Source of the DNA: Microcaldota archaeon
GTDB lineage: Archaea > Micrarchaeota > Micrarchaeia > Norongarragalinales > Norongarragalinaceae
Assembly (NCBI GenBank): GCA_016207165.1
Contig: JACQQD010000001.1
Span: 1 to 64,000 of the forward strand
DNA length: 64,000 nt
Direction of reading: 5' to 3'
In this document: positions 25,033 through 34,059 of the stretch, piece after piece
Layout: every line of letters begins with the position of its first letter
Numbering within the stretch: the stretch's first letter is position 1
Made by a program: the position numbers and the translations under genes
Notes under the pieces: generated by a model
What the model was told of the DNA's origin: nothing
What the model saw: only the letters and a program-made list of their open reading frames with translations
Database searches by the model: none

Positions 25033-26343
25033 TTAACCCATCCCCGGCAGCTTGCCCTTGAATTGCTTGGATAATTGCGACAACATGCCCCGGTTCTTCT
25101 TCACGTCTTTCAGCATTTTATTGGTTTTCTCGAATTGTTGCACGAGTTCCCGGACGTCGGACTCCTTCAAACCGGAACCCTTGGACACGCGGTGCTGGCG
25201 GGAAGCCTGCTTCATGAGCGCCGGGTCTTTGCGCTCCGCTGGCGTCATGGACAGAACCGCGGACTCGAAACTTTTCAGTTTTTCCTCGCTTTTCCCCACG
25301 AATTCCTCCGGCAAATCGTTCACGCCCATCATCTGCATCACGTTTTTCAGCGGACCCATTTTGCGGAACGCGCGCAGTTGCGCCAGAAACGACTCGTAAT
25401 CCAGTTTTCCGGACTCCCACGCCTTTTCCAGTTTCTCCTCCTCGGAAACGCTTTTCACGGTTTCCAAGAGTTCCGAAAGATTCGGAAAACCCAGAAGAGT
25501 CGACGCGTAGGCTTTCGGGTCAAACGCCTTGAAATCCGAGAGCTTCTCACCGGTTCCCACAAAAGCGATGCGCGACTGGCTTTCCACCACGCTGGTCAGC
25601 GCTCCGCCGCCCTTGCCGGAGCCGTCCATTTTCGTGATGATGACGCCGTCCAACTTCACGGTACCAGAAAATTGCTGCGCCTGCTTGCCGGCGACTTGGC
25701 CCAAGTCCGCGGATACGACGAGAAACGCGTGGTCCGGCTCGAACACGCGCGCCACGTCCTTTAACTCTTCAGCCAATTCGGCGTCAAAGCCACTGCGTCC
25801 AGCGGAATCCAGAATGACGACATCGCATGCATCGGAAAGCCGCCGTGCGTCCCGGGCAATGGCCACCGCGTCACCGGATTCCAGCGTGAAAAACCCGACG
25901 TGCGCCTGCTCCGAGAGTTGCTGAAGCTGTTTCTTGGCGGCGGGCCGGTGCACGTCCGCCCCCACCAACACCACCTTCAACCCCTTGGAGGCGTAAAACC
26001 GCGCGAGTTTGCCTGCCGACGTAGTTTTTCCCGCCCCGAACAATCCGCACAGCAGAATGCGTTGTTTGCCAAGAGTCGGCGCAAAGCCGGCGCCCATGAA
26101 TTTCTCGAGTTCCTCGTAGACGACCTTGACGACGTGCTCCCGAAGAGAAATGCCGGGCAGGGGTTTTTCCGAAAGCGCCCGTTGCTTGACCGTCTTGGTC
26201 CAGTGCAATACAAATCGGACGTTCACGTCATTGGAAATCAAGACCCTTTGAAGGTCCTTGACCAACGCGTCAATGGCGTCCTCGTCCACATACCGGCCCG
26301 ACAACTTGGCCAAAGCCTGGCGTAAACCCTTTCCCAAATCCAT
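25033..26343 (-). CDS. srp54: Signal recognition particle GTPase SRP54
   Basis: Binds signal peptides on ribosomes and docks to FtsY. 436 residues: N domain (MDLGKGLRQALAKLSGRYVD), G domain with GLFGAGKTTSAGK (about 105-117), DSAGR, TKMDGSGKGGG, and a Met-rich M domain (MGPLKNVMQMMG, GKLPGMG end) that binds 7S RNA and signal sequences. A TATA-like TTTTTAAT 25 bases upstream suggests a leaderless mRNA. Followed directly by a small membrane protein. Confidence 0.97.
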   Translation of the reverse strand: MDLGKGLRQALAKLSGRYVDEDAIDALVKDLQRVLISNDVNVRFVLHWTKTVKQRALSEKPLPGISLREHVVKVVYEELEKFMGAGFAPTLGKQRILLCGLFGAGKTTSAGKLARFYASKGLKVVLVGADVHRPAAKKQLQQLSEQAHVGFFTLESGDAVAIARDARRLSDACDVVILDSAGRSGFDAELAEELKDVARVFEPDHAFLVVSADLGQVAGKQAQQFSGTVKLDGVIITKMDGSGKGGGALTSVVESQSRIAFVGTGEKLSDFKAFDPKAYASTLLGFPNLSELLETVKSVSEEEKLEKAWESGKLDYESFLAQLRAFRKMGPLKNVMQMMGVNDLPEEFVGKSEEKLKSFESAVLSMTPAERKDPALMKQASRQHRVSKGSGLKESDVRELVQQFEKTNKMLKDVKKNRGMLSQLSKQFKGKLPGMG

Positions 26344-26392
26344 GAAGTAGACTTGAAAGTCGAGGCATTAAAAACGAGTGGAGAGACTAAAA

Positions 26393-27796
26393 TCACGAAA
26401 CTTTCTTGTAGTACTCCGTGACGAATTGGCAGACGTCCTCGTGGCCACTGATGCCTTTCTCGGCCAGATATTGAAGCACTTTCTTGCGTTCTTCCATGAC
26501 GGCCATGACTTGCTTGGGAGACCGGTTCGTGGCGCGGCCCAGTTTCTCGATGGTGGCGGAGGGCGTCGAGGTTTTCTCGATGAAGTCGCTTTCGGGATTC
26601 CATTGATAGACTTGGTTGAGCGCCGGCCCCGTCTCGCCGCGCGCGATCTCCGAGACTTGCGTGATGCGGCGGACCAAGCCGTGCCTCCGGTCGTTGAAGC
26701 GCTGTTGCACGACGATGAGGTCCGCCAACGGCAGCAAAACGGTGGGCACGTTCATGGGCGTGTTCTCCAGGCGAGTGATGGCGTCGCGGTCGGAATTGGC
26801 GTGAAACGTCCCCGACGCGCCGCGGTGGCCGGTGTTCATGGCCGTAAAAAGCGTCTCCGCTTCGGCGCCCCGCATGTCGCCCACAATCAACCGGTCCGGC
26901 CGCATGCGCAAGGCGTTGATCAAGAGTTCTTGGGCGGTGGCGTGCTTTCCAGAGAAAAGGGGCACCCAATTGGTGCGGCCCACCAAGTTGAGTTCCGGCG
27001 TGTCCTCGATGGTGACGATGCGTTCCTCCGGAGGAATCAAGGCCGTCAAGGCGTTGAGCATCGTGGTTTTACCGGCCGCCGTGCCCCCGGCAATCAACAC
27101 GTTGAGTGGAAACAACCGGAAGCCTTCGTACGCCGTCCACAAAAGAGCGGCAACCTCGGCACTCAACGTGTTCTTCTGGATGAGGTGCACGATGGAAAAA
27201 GGCCGCTGGTGAAAAACACGGATGGTCACCGACGGCCAGGGAGCGGCGGGAGGCCGAATCACGTTGGCGCGCGAACCGTCGGCCAACCGAATGTCGTCGT
27301 ACAAGTCCTTGCCGCCCAACTGGTTGAGGAAAAACTCCAGTTTCTTCTCGTCGAACTGGAGGTTCGTCTTGCACAAGCCGGCTTCCCGGTGGTACACCCA
27401 AATGGGTTCGGAGAATCCGTTGACCACGATTTCCTCGAGTTCCTCGTCCTCAAACAACGGCTCGATGAGTTCGTACCCAAAAAAGCGCCGAAGCACCGCC
27501 TGCGCCAACGCTTGAGAGGATTGGACGTTTTTACACAACGCGGAAAGCGTCGTTTCCAGGCGCCCCCGGTCTTTCAACGGCAACGGCGTGCCAAACGAAG
27601 TCACGTCCAACCCGTCAAGAAACGCCTGCCACGCGGCCTCGTTGCCCGGATGTTTTTTCAGAAAAGCGCTCAAGGTGAGCCGCCGGTCCATCAACGAGGC
27701 CACGTCGTCGGAGAACTGCGCGTCGGCTTCGCTGAAAACAGGCGGCTGGACTCGGTACTCGCCGTACGGATACCCCTTCATGAGGTCAGCTGGCAT
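26393..27796 (-). CDS. Type II/IV secretion system ATPase (GspE/TadA/ArlI family)
   Basis: 467-residue hexameric motor ATPase that powers pilus-like assembly or export. An N-terminal domain precedes the core with ELIEPLFEDEELEEIVVNG, the Walker A LIAGGTAAGKTTML (about 232-245), the acidic RIVTIEDTPEL, and MRPDRLIVGDMRGAEAET. It lies next to SRP54 and close to the prepilin peptidase, all on the minus strand, which points to a type-IV-pilus-like system with the class III protein at 6596 as possible cargo. No membrane platform gene is visible nearby. Confidence 0.9.
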   Translation of the reverse strand: MPADLMKGYPYGEYRVQPPVFSEADAQFSDDVASLMDRRLTLSAFLKKHPGNEAAWQAFLDGLDVTSFGTPLPLKDRGRLETTLSALCKNVQSSQALAQAVLRRFFGYELIEPLFEDEELEEIVVNGFSEPIWVYHREAGLCKTNLQFDEKKLEFFLNQLGGKDLYDDIRLADGSRANVIRPPAAPWPSVTIRVFHQRPFSIVHLIQKNTLSAEVAALLWTAYEGFRLFPLNVLIAGGTAAGKTTMLNALTALIPPEERIVTIEDTPELNLVGRTNWVPLFSGKHATAQELLINALRMRPDRLIVGDMRGAEAETLFTAMNTGHRGASGTFHANSDRDAITRLENTPMNVPTVLLPLADLIVVQQRFNDRRHGLVRRITQVSEIARGETGPALNQVYQWNPESDFIEKTSTPSATIEKLGRATNRSPKQVMAVMEERKKVLQYLAEKGISGHEDVCQFVTEYYKKVS

Positions 27797-27887
27797 TGCA
27801 GAGGTAAAGACGAAAAACCTATAAGAAACCCCCAGGAAAACCCAGCCAAGCCAAACCCGTTAAAACCCATCAAAGCGAAAAGCTCGT

Positions 27888-28454
27888 ATGGATGTCGCGT
27901 ACAACGACGCCCGCCTGCAGGCGCTCGTGCACAACGTGGGGTTGATTACCACGCGGGGGCCGGCGGGAGACGACGTCATGGCGGCGGAGTGGACGCACGT
28001 AATCGCCCACGAGCCCTGCTTGGTCATGGTGCACGTCGGAAAAAACACGGCCACCGCGGAAAACATTTCCGCCTCCAAGGCGTTTGGCGCCAACATCGCC
28101 GCGGAAAACCAGGATTGGGTCGCCAAAATGGTTGGCGGCGAAAGCGGGTACGACGTGGACAAAGTCGCGGCACTCAAGGAACTGGGCGTCGAATTTTACC
28201 CCGCCGAGAAAATCGACGGGTTCATGGTCAAAGACGCCGCCGCCAATTTGGAGTGTGCGGTCATCGATGAAATGGACGTGGCCGGATACCGGGCGTTCAT
28301 CGGCCGCGTCGTGGCCTTGTGTGGAACCCGGCAGGAACCGTTGGTGTACAGCCAAGGAAAGTACTTCAAGCGTGGCGAACGCGTCCAAAAACCCGACCAA
28401 AAAACGTTGGACCGCGCCAAGAAAGTCTTTGAAAAACACCGCAAAAACAAATAA
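27888..28454 (+). CDS. Flavin reductase-like FMN-binding protein
   Basis: 188 residues of the flavin reductase / FMN-binding split-barrel family: VGLITTRGPAGDDVMAAEWT at the N terminus is the FMN loop, and CLVMVHVGKNTATAENISAS, then GANIAAENQDWVAKM follow. These proteins bind FMN and may act as NAD(P)H-flavin reductases. A CGTTAAAACC box lies about 28 bases before the ATG. Followed 24 bases later by the CCA enzyme gene. Confidence 0.85.
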   Translation: MDVAYNDARLQALVHNVGLITTRGPAGDDVMAAEWTHVIAHEPCLVMVHVGKNTATAENISASKAFGANIAAENQDWVAKMVGGESGYDVDKVAALKELGVEFYPAEKIDGFMVKDAAANLECAVIDEMDVAGYRAFIGRVVALCGTRQEPLVYSQGKYFKRGERVQKPDQKTLDRAKKVFEKHRKNK

Positions 28455-28478
28455 AGCCGGCCCCGCCGTAGCAAGTGC

Positions 28479-29825
28479 ATGCAACCCGGCAAAAAACTGG
28501 AAGCCATCGCGCAAAAAGTCGCCCGACGCGCGTCCCCCACCCCCCAAGAGGCCGAAAAAGAGCGGGCGTTTGCCGAACGCTTCATCGCGAAACTGGCCCC
28601 TAAACTCAAAGACGCCAAACTCATGCTGGTCGGCTCAACGGCCCGCGACACGGGGCTGGTTGGAGACAAGGACGTCGACGTGTTCGCCGCGTTTCCCCGC
28701 GACATGGAGGAAGACGACATCGTGAAAAAAACGGTTTCCGCCGTCAAAACCGTGAAAGCCAACTGGGTCATGCATTACGCGGAACACCCCTACTTGCAAG
28801 CCGTGGTGGAAGGCTACCAAGTCGAAGTCATCCCCTGCTTTGCCATCGGGAAAAACCAGCCGCTCAAGTCGGCGGTGGACCGCACGCCTCTTCACATGGA
28901 TTTCCTCCAAAAAAAACTCACGGCCAGCCAGCGCCAGGACGTGCGGGCCCTGAAGCAATTGCTTAAAACACACGGGTTGTACGGAGCGGAACAGGCCGTG
29001 AAAGGATTCTCAGGCATCCTCTGCGAGTACCTGGTCCTGAATTACCGCTCGTTTTCAGGCGTCATTGAAGCGGTCAAGGATTGGAAGCCACCCGTCCAAA
29101 TCGATTTCGTGCGCACCTACAAGACGTTTGAAGCGCCGCTGGTGTTCATCGACGCCGTGGACGAAAACCGCAACGTGGCCGCCGTAGTCTCCGAAACGCA
29201 GTTGAACCGCTTCATCGCCCTCAGCCAAACCCTTTGGAGCCGGCCCACGCAATCCCTGTTCTACCCCGCTAAAACCCAGGACGCGTCGGCCTCCTCCCTC
29301 CAAAAAACGTTGGACCAGCGGAAAACGGATTGGGCCGTCCTGCAATTTCAAAAGCCGGACGTGGTGGAAGACATCTTCTGGCCTCAATTGGAGCGGACGG
29401 CCGCCGCCCTCAAAAAACAGTTCGCCTTGCGCCAATTCACCGTTTTCAGCGACGCCGTGTTTGACGACGCCCGCCACGCCTACCTCTTCCTGGAACTGGA
29501 GCACGCTACGCTTCCCCACGTCCGCCGCGCCCTCGGCCCCCCCGTCAGCCAACCCGCCCACGTTGACCGCTTCATCAAAGGAAAAAAGCCGTGGCGGGGG
29601 CCTTTTGTACAGCAAGACCGCGTGGTCGTGGAAGAACCACGCAACGACGCCAACGCCTGGGCGTTTTTGAGGAAAGTCCAAAAAAACCCGGGCCGCTTCG
29701 GCGTCGCCTCATACCTTCAAAAACCCTTCAAGAAATCCAGCGTCCTACACGCCGTCAACGCGCTTCCCAAAGCCGCGCAAGAGGCATTGGCCGCGCACGT
29801 CCACCGGAAAGAGCCATGGTGGTAA
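28479..29825 (+). CDS. cca: CCA tRNA nucleotidyltransferase, archaeal class I
   Basis: Adds CCA to tRNA 3' ends without a template; needed because the tRNA genes here do not encode CCA. 448 residues: MLVGSTARDTGLVGDKDVDV (about 48-67) is the class I nucleotidyltransferase motif with the catalytic Asp pair DVD, and VEVIPCFAI carries the third acidic residue. RTPLHMDFLQKKL and the later domains follow archaeal CCA enzymes. Its last ten bases overlap the Mut7-C gene, indicating a coupled operon. Confidence 0.95.
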   Translation: MQPGKKLEAIAQKVARRASPTPQEAEKERAFAERFIAKLAPKLKDAKLMLVGSTARDTGLVGDKDVDVFAAFPRDMEEDDIVKKTVSAVKTVKANWVMHYAEHPYLQAVVEGYQVEVIPCFAIGKNQPLKSAVDRTPLHMDFLQKKLTASQRQDVRALKQLLKTHGLYGAEQAVKGFSGILCEYLVLNYRSFSGVIEAVKDWKPPVQIDFVRTYKTFEAPLVFIDAVDENRNVAAVVSETQLNRFIALSQTLWSRPTQSLFYPAKTQDASASSLQKTLDQRKTDWAVLQFQKPDVVEDIFWPQLERTAAALKKQFALRQFTVFSDAVFDDARHAYLFLELEHATLPHVRRALGPPVSQPAHVDRFIKGKKPWRGPFVQQDRVVVEEPRNDANAWAFLRKVQKNPGRFGVASYLQKPFKKSSVLHAVNALPKAAQEALAAHVHRKEPWW

Positions 29826-30304
29826 TCCGCTTTGTTTGCGACGTCATGCTCGGCCGGCTGACGCGGTACCTGCGCATGGCCGGATACGAAACAGACTACC
29901 CAAAAGACGCGGAGGACGACGCCCTCATCAAGAAAGCCGCCAAGACGGGCGCCGTGCTTCTGACTCGCGACCACCGGCTCTTCCAAAAAGCCAAAGACCA
30001 CGCCAAAGCCTTCCTCGTGAAATCCAACGACGTCCACGAACAACTCGACACCGTGGCCCGCGCGTTCCGCCTCCAGGAACTGGCCGTGAAAACCCGGTTC
30101 TGCACCGCCTGCGGCGAAGAACTCCAAAAAGTGCCCAAAAAATCGGTGGCGCACCGATTGCTTCCCAGAATCCTGGAACGCCAAACCCTTTTTTGGGAGT
30201 GCACGCACTGCGGCAAACTGTATTGGCCCGGCACCCACGTGAAAAAAATCAACGAAACCCTTAAACGCCTGTCCGACCAGGAAAAAACCGGGGAGAAAAA
30301 ATGA
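29816..30304 (+). CDS. Mut7-C RNase domain protein with zinc ribbon
   Basis: 162 residues. The N-terminal PIN-like Mut7-C fold is seen in RFVCDVMLGRLTRYLRMAGY, EDDALIKKAA and AVLLTRDHRLFQKAK, with conserved acidic residues that would bind metal; the C-terminal half is a zinc ribbon (FCTACGEELQKVP ... WECTHCGKLYWPG). Members are predicted ribonucleases. It overlaps the end of cca and its stop overlaps the next ATG (ATGA at 30301), so the cca-to-HD-hydrolase genes form one operon. Confidence 0.88.
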   Translation: MVVIRFVCDVMLGRLTRYLRMAGYETDYPKDAEDDALIKKAAKTGAVLLTRDHRLFQKAKDHAKAFLVKSNDVHEQLDTVARAFRLQELAVKTRFCTACGEELQKVPKKSVAHRLLPRILERQTLFWECTHCGKLYWPGTHVKKINETLKRLSDQEKTGEKK

Positions 30305-30822
30305 ACAGGGGAGAAAAAGCGCCCGGATTTGACTTGCCCGGCGTGGACGGAAAAAACGTCCGGCTCTCGGATTTTGCCGGAAACGTGGTCGCCGTCATCT
30401 TCACGTGCAACCACTGCCCCTACGCGAAAGCCTACCAAGACCGCATCAAAAAAATCCAGGCGAAGTACCCGCAAGTCCGCGTCGTGGCCATCAACGCCAA
30501 CGACGATGAAGGGTATCCCGAAGACTCATTTGAAAACATGAAGGCCCGCGCGAGGCAAGCCGGATTCAACTTTCCGTACCTGCGCGACGAAACCCAGGAA
30601 ACGGCCCGCGCCTACGGAGCGCAAGTGACCCCCGACGTCTTCCTGTTGGACAAAAACCACAAACTCGTTTACCGCGGACGCGTGGACGACCATTGGCAAG
30701 AAGAAGACCACGTTCGAGAAAAAAGCCTCGAAAACGCCATTCAGGACATTTTGGCCGGCAAACCCGTTTCGAACCCCGAAGCCCGCGCCATCGGCTGCAG
30801 CATCAAGTGGAAAAGCGCATGA
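30301..30822 (+). CDS. Thioredoxin-fold protein (AhpC/TSA-like, CNHCPYA motif)
   Basis: 173 residues of the redoxin superfamily: GEKAPGFDLPGVDGKNVRLS at the N terminus, then VIFTCNHCPYAKAYQDRI, where CNHC is a CxxC redox pair, and VTPDVFLLDKNHKLVYRGRV (the cis-Pro region). The family is a widespread thioredoxin-like group of cytosolic or exported oxidoreductases; no signal peptide is present here. Its start and stop both overlap neighbours by ATGA. Confidence 0.85.
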   Translation: MNRGEKAPGFDLPGVDGKNVRLSDFAGNVVAVIFTCNHCPYAKAYQDRIKKIQAKYPQVRVVAINANDDEGYPEDSFENMKARARQAGFNFPYLRDETQETARAYGAQVTPDVFLLDKNHKLVYRGRVDDHWQEEDHVREKSLENAIQDILAGKPVSNPEARAIGCSIKWKSA

Positions 30823-31961
30823 CCGTGATTCGCGACGCCATCCACGGCGGCATTGAAGTCAACGACTTGGAAAAAAAAATCGTGGACCACCCCCTGTTCC
30901 AGCGCCTCCACGGAGTCCGGCAATTGTCCGTGGCGCACCTAGTCTACCCTTCCGCGCTTCACACGCGCTTTGAGCACTCCCTGGGCTCCATGCACCTCAC
31001 CGGCACGTTGGCGGAGCGCCTGAATCTTTCCGAGGAGGAAATCCAGCTCGTGCGCGTGGCCGCCTTGCTTCACGACGTGGGCCACGGCGCGTTCTCGCAC
31101 ACCTCCGACGAACTGCTTGAAGAACGCACAGGCAAAACCCACGAAATGCGGGGCCTGGACTTAGTGCAACAAACCACGCTCACCGACACTCTGGAGGAAA
31201 ACGGCATCCGCATTTCCGACCTCAAGAACCGTTTTGAAGGCGTTGGAGCCGGAGCACTCATCACCCACGAACTGGGAACGGACCGCATGGACTACTTGCT
31301 CCGCGACGCGTATTTCACGGGAGTGGGCTACTCCAGCGTCGACCACCAACGACTGCTGGAAACCATGGCCCTAAAAGACGGACGACTCTACATCCAAGAA
31401 AAAGGCGTGGTGGCCGCGGAAAGCCTGCTGGTATCCCGTCACCTCATGTTCAACGCCGTCTATTTGCATCCGACGGTGCGCATCGCGTCGGCCATGGCTC
31501 AAGCCATGCTGGCCAGCGCGCTGTCGGAAGGCCAAGCCAGCCTCAACGACGTGGCGCAAGGCACCGACGAATCCCTGCTGAACCAACTCGCACCGAAAAA
31601 CGCGTGGTCTCAACGCCTCAAAGAACGCCGCCTACTCAAAAAAGCCGTGGTCCAAGCCACCGCCGACATGGGGGAAGAAACCCAAGCGTTTCTTGGGCAA
31701 AAAAACGCGGAAGAAAAAATGACGGACGCGCTTCATGACGCCGGCATCAAGGAATGCGTCATCTGCCTGCCGCCCAAACGAAAAAAACACGAGGGCATCC
31801 AAGTGAAAACCGAAGCCGGCGACGTTGAACCCCTCGAAAAACACTCGGCCCTGCTCAAGGCCCTCAACGTACCGTCCAGCCGCGACACGCTCATTGTCGC
31901 CGTGGACGAGAAAAACAAGGAAAAGGCCGCTCAAACCATCCAACAGCTTTTGAAAGGCTAA
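30819..31961 (+). CDS. HD-domain phosphohydrolase (dNTPase-like)
   Basis: 380 residues starting MTVIRDAIHGGIEVNDLEKK. The HD metal site is visible as HTRFEHSLGSMHL (His near 46-51), LLHDVGHGAFSH (HD near 85-90) and LGTDRMDYLLRDAYFTG (the late Asp), the layout of COG1078 / SAMHD1-like enzymes that remove triphosphate from dNTPs. A C-terminal extension of unknown function follows. It overlaps the thioredoxin-like gene. It converges on the aEF1-beta gene. Confidence 0.9.
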   Translation: MTVIRDAIHGGIEVNDLEKKIVDHPLFQRLHGVRQLSVAHLVYPSALHTRFEHSLGSMHLTGTLAERLNLSEEEIQLVRVAALLHDVGHGAFSHTSDELLEERTGKTHEMRGLDLVQQTTLTDTLEENGIRISDLKNRFEGVGAGALITHELGTDRMDYLLRDAYFTGVGYSSVDHQRLLETMALKDGRLYIQEKGVVAAESLLVSRHLMFNAVYLHPTVRIASAMAQAMLASALSEGQASLNDVAQGTDESLLNQLAPKNAWSQRLKERRLLKKAVVQATADMGEETQAFLGQKNAEEKMTDALHDAGIKECVICLPPKRKKHEGIQVKTEAGDVEPLEKHSALLKALNVPSSRDTLIVAVDEKNKEKAAQTIQQLLKG

Positions 31962-31968
31962 CCCCCGA

Positions 31969-32217
31969 CTAGGAAATCAATCCGACTTCCTCTACTTGCA
32001 CGTTGGAAACGCCTTCCAAGGCCTTGACTTCCTCCTCGAAGTCCCGGCCCGATCCGTCTTCCGTGACAAACGACGCCTGAATGACGCGGGTTCCAAACAC
32101 GTAGTCGATGACGTGCGCCTTGTTCACGCCGTCAACGGACTTGACCTTCTCCAAAACGTCTTCGGGCGCAACGCCCTCGACCGGAAACACTTTCATGACC
32201 ACCATGACTTTACCCAT
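31969..32217 (-). CDS. ef1b: Translation elongation factor 1-beta (aEF1B)
   Basis: 82 residues, the guanine exchange factor for aEF1A. MGKVMVVMKVFPVEG at the start, then KAHVIDYVFGTRVIQASFVTEDG and the end VSNVQVEEVGLIS-type tail match the small archaeal factor. AGGTGG six bases upstream of ATG 32217 supports the start. It is the last gene in a minus-strand operon with a zinc finger protein and RibL; archaeal COG2888 zinc fingers are commonly adjacent to this factor. Confidence 0.92.
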   Translation of the reverse strand: MGKVMVVMKVFPVEGVAPEDVLEKVKSVDGVNKAHVIDYVFGTRVIQASFVTEDGSGRDFEEEVKALEGVSNVQVEEVGLIS

Positions 32218-32227
32218 TGCAAACCAC

Positions 32228-32644
32228 CTAAATGCCCAACTGCGCTTTGACGCGCGAACTCTTAAACTTCTCCGGCTCCAACGCCTTGGCGCGCACGACT
32301 TCCAACGACAAGCCGCGTTCCTTGGCAAACGACAAAATGCCGGATTCGTCCACGCGCTGGTCGTACCCCAGCACCACCACTTCCGGCCGCTCCTCCAAGA
32401 GCACGTCCCAGAGGCTTCCGCCGAGATTTCCCAGACGCGCGCGGTCCACCCGCTTCTGTTCGGAAACCATGTCCAAGCGCTGGCCCTCCGAGAAAAACGG
32501 CTTTCGGCCCTTGATTTTATGGGCCGTGGCGTCCCGCGCCACAACCACCACTAGAAAGTCGCCGTGCTTTTTGGCCTGCCGAAACAAAGCCAAGTGGCCC
32601 GGATGCAAAAAATCAAACGTGCCAGCCACCAATACCTTTTTCAT
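32228..32644 (-). CDS. ribL: FAD synthase, archaeal type
   Basis: 138-residue cytidylyltransferase-like nucleotidyltransferase that makes FAD from FMN and ATP. MKKVLVAGTFDFLHPGHLAL holds the HxGH motif; KIKGRKPFFSEGQRLDMV and VVLGYDQRVDE follow as in RibL. The ATG at 32644 overlaps the TGA of the upstream zinc finger gene (ATGA), and the next gene (aEF1-beta) begins ten bases downstream. A longer upstream frame exists but lacks homology. Confidence 0.88.
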   Translation of the reverse strand: MKKVLVAGTFDFLHPGHLALFRQAKKHGDFLVVVVARDATAHKIKGRKPFFSEGQRLDMVSEQKRVDRARLGNLGGSLWDVLLEERPEVVVLGYDQRVDESGILSFAKERGLSLEVVRAKALEPEKFKSSRVKAQLGI

Positions 32645-32793
32645 GGCCCCAAATTCCCGCACGAAATGCACTTGTACTCGTTGCCGCGGGCCTTGCAGTC
32701 CGCGCACCGAACCAAGACGGCCCCGCAACTGGGGCAAGGAAATTTCGTGGCCTTGTCGCGCGCGTCGCGACCGCAACTCATGCAAACCGTCAT
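32641..32793 (-). CDS. Small zinc-finger translation protein (COG2888-like)
   Basis: 50 residues with four CxxC pairs arranged as two zinc ribbons: MTVCMSCGRDARDKATKFPC, PSCGAVLVRCADCKARGNEY, KCISCGNLGP. This matches the archaeal RNA-binding zinc-finger family placed next to translation factors. The stop overlaps the ribL start. GCTTTTATACG (32831-32841), read on the minus strand as CGTATAAAAGC, is a good TATA box about 40 bases upstream. Confidence 0.88.
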   Translation of the reverse strand: MTVCMSCGRDARDKATKFPCPSCGAVLVRCADCKARGNEYKCISCGNLGP

Positions 32794-32894
32794 GTCAATA
32801 AACCTCTTGCATTGCCCTGTGACTCCAACCGCTTTTATACGTTTTCAGACCCGAAGCCCGCACGATTAAAACGCAGAACCACCCAACGCCCTAC

Positions 32895-33890
32895 GTGGGA
32901 TTCCTGTACGCTGACGTGGACCGGAAAGGGCGGCACAAAGTGGCCATCCAGCTGGGTCGGCACGGCCAACCGGACGCCACGGTGCCGGGCGGAATGCTGA
33001 CCTTCCAGGACCGGTTGGAACCGGAAATCAAAAGACAGCACACGGTATTCATTGAAATGGTGCCTGGCGCGGGAACGGGAACGCGGGAAGACCAAGTGGC
33101 ATTCTACCACCAAACCAACCAGGACGTACAGCACTCCATCAACGCACTGCTTTCGTCATCCACGGCCAATCCCAGCGATTTGAATCGAATGGTCACCCAG
33201 GAAAAGCCGGAACTGGTGTTCCCCGATGCCCACGTCACCAACGCCATGGTGGACCGATTCATTGAACAAGGCGGAACCCGAAGGCAGCAGGTCGAATGGG
33301 CACAGGGCGGGGTTGGGTTCCTAGGCGCAGGCACCGCGCTTTGGTTCTGGACAAAAAAAAGACGGCAAGACAAAGCCGCCTCCGGCACCAAAAGCAGGAA
33401 AAAAAGGGCGGCCGAGACGATGACCAGGCGCCAATTCTTCAAGCGAAGCGGCGTGGCGTTGGCCGCCACGGCAGCCGGCATTGCCGCCGTCAAGGAACTG
33501 GACTACGTCTCCCCGATTTGGTCGTGGTGGATGCGCCGACCCGGACTCATCAGCGGAATCCGGGACTGGGCGCGGCGGCTTGGCGGACGCAACCACGAAT
33601 CCATGGACTTCATCAAGCTCCGCAACGTCGTCATGGCCGAAAAAATCGCTCGCTTCATGCGCCACCAGTTCAAGGACGAACCCGCCGAAGCCGGGCTTTT
33701 AATCGGAGTGGCGCACGCCGGCATCAAGGAATATCTGGAGGACTCGGAACTGAGGCGCAAAACCATTGAGGCGTATCCGGGGCTTGACGAACTCATCGAC
33801 CGGGAATTCACCGAAAACGTCCAGCGCCACCACTACGACCCCAAGAAGGGACGATACGAGTTGGAAGACCTCAACCTCGGATTCCAGTAA
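32895..33890 (+). CDS. TraB-like protein with internal membrane hairpin and RR motif
   Basis: 331 residues from GTG 32895, about 28 bases after a weak TATA-like box. The N-terminal part (HTVFIEMVPGAGTG near 56) and C-terminal part (LRNVVMAEKIARFM, GLLIGVAHAGIKEYLED) resemble TraB-like proteins such as the one at 4154. In the middle, GGVGFLGAGTALWFW is followed by a very basic stretch, then TRRQFFKRSGVALAATAAG (about 177-195), a near-perfect twin-arginine pattern at an unusual internal position. ATG 33420 could start a separate Tat-exported protein, but no stop interrupts the long frame. Function unknown. Confidence 0.6.
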   Translation: MGFLYADVDRKGRHKVAIQLGRHGQPDATVPGGMLTFQDRLEPEIKRQHTVFIEMVPGAGTGTREDQVAFYHQTNQDVQHSINALLSSSTANPSDLNRMVTQEKPELVFPDAHVTNAMVDRFIEQGGTRRQQVEWAQGGVGFLGAGTALWFWTKKRRQDKAASGTKSRKKRAAETMTRRQFFKRSGVALAATAAGIAAVKELDYVSPIWSWWMRRPGLISGIRDWARRLGGRNHESMDFIKLRNVVMAEKIARFMRHQFKDEPAEAGLLIGVAHAGIKEYLEDSELRRKTIEAYPGLDELIDREFTENVQRHHYDPKKGRYELEDLNLGFQ

Positions 33891-33950
33891 CGCCCACCAC
33901 CCGAGAAAAAGCACCCTTAAAAAAAGGCGGCGCCACCACTTTCATGCATT

Positions 33951-34054
33951 GGGCCCATAGTATAGCCTGGACAGAATGGGAGCTTGCGGTTTCTGGAACA
34001 GGTTAAACCAGGGGCAAAAAGCTTCAGACCGGGGTTCAAATCCCCGTGGGCCCG
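33951..34054 (+). tRNA. tRNA-Arg (anticodon GCG) with 30-base intron
   Basis: Acceptor arms GGGCCCA (33951-33957) and TGGGCCC (34047-34053), discriminator G 34054; T arm CGGGG-TTCAAAT-CCCCG (34030-34046); anticodon stem GGAGC (33979-33983) pairs with GCTTC (34021-34025). Anticodon GCG is at 33986-33988. An intron of about 30 bases (33990-34019) sits at the canonical 37/38 position. A at position 20 of the D loop is the Arg identity base. The D stem is weak (A12-A23 mismatch). No encoded CCA. Confidence 0.85.
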
Positions 34055-34059
34055 CTTTC

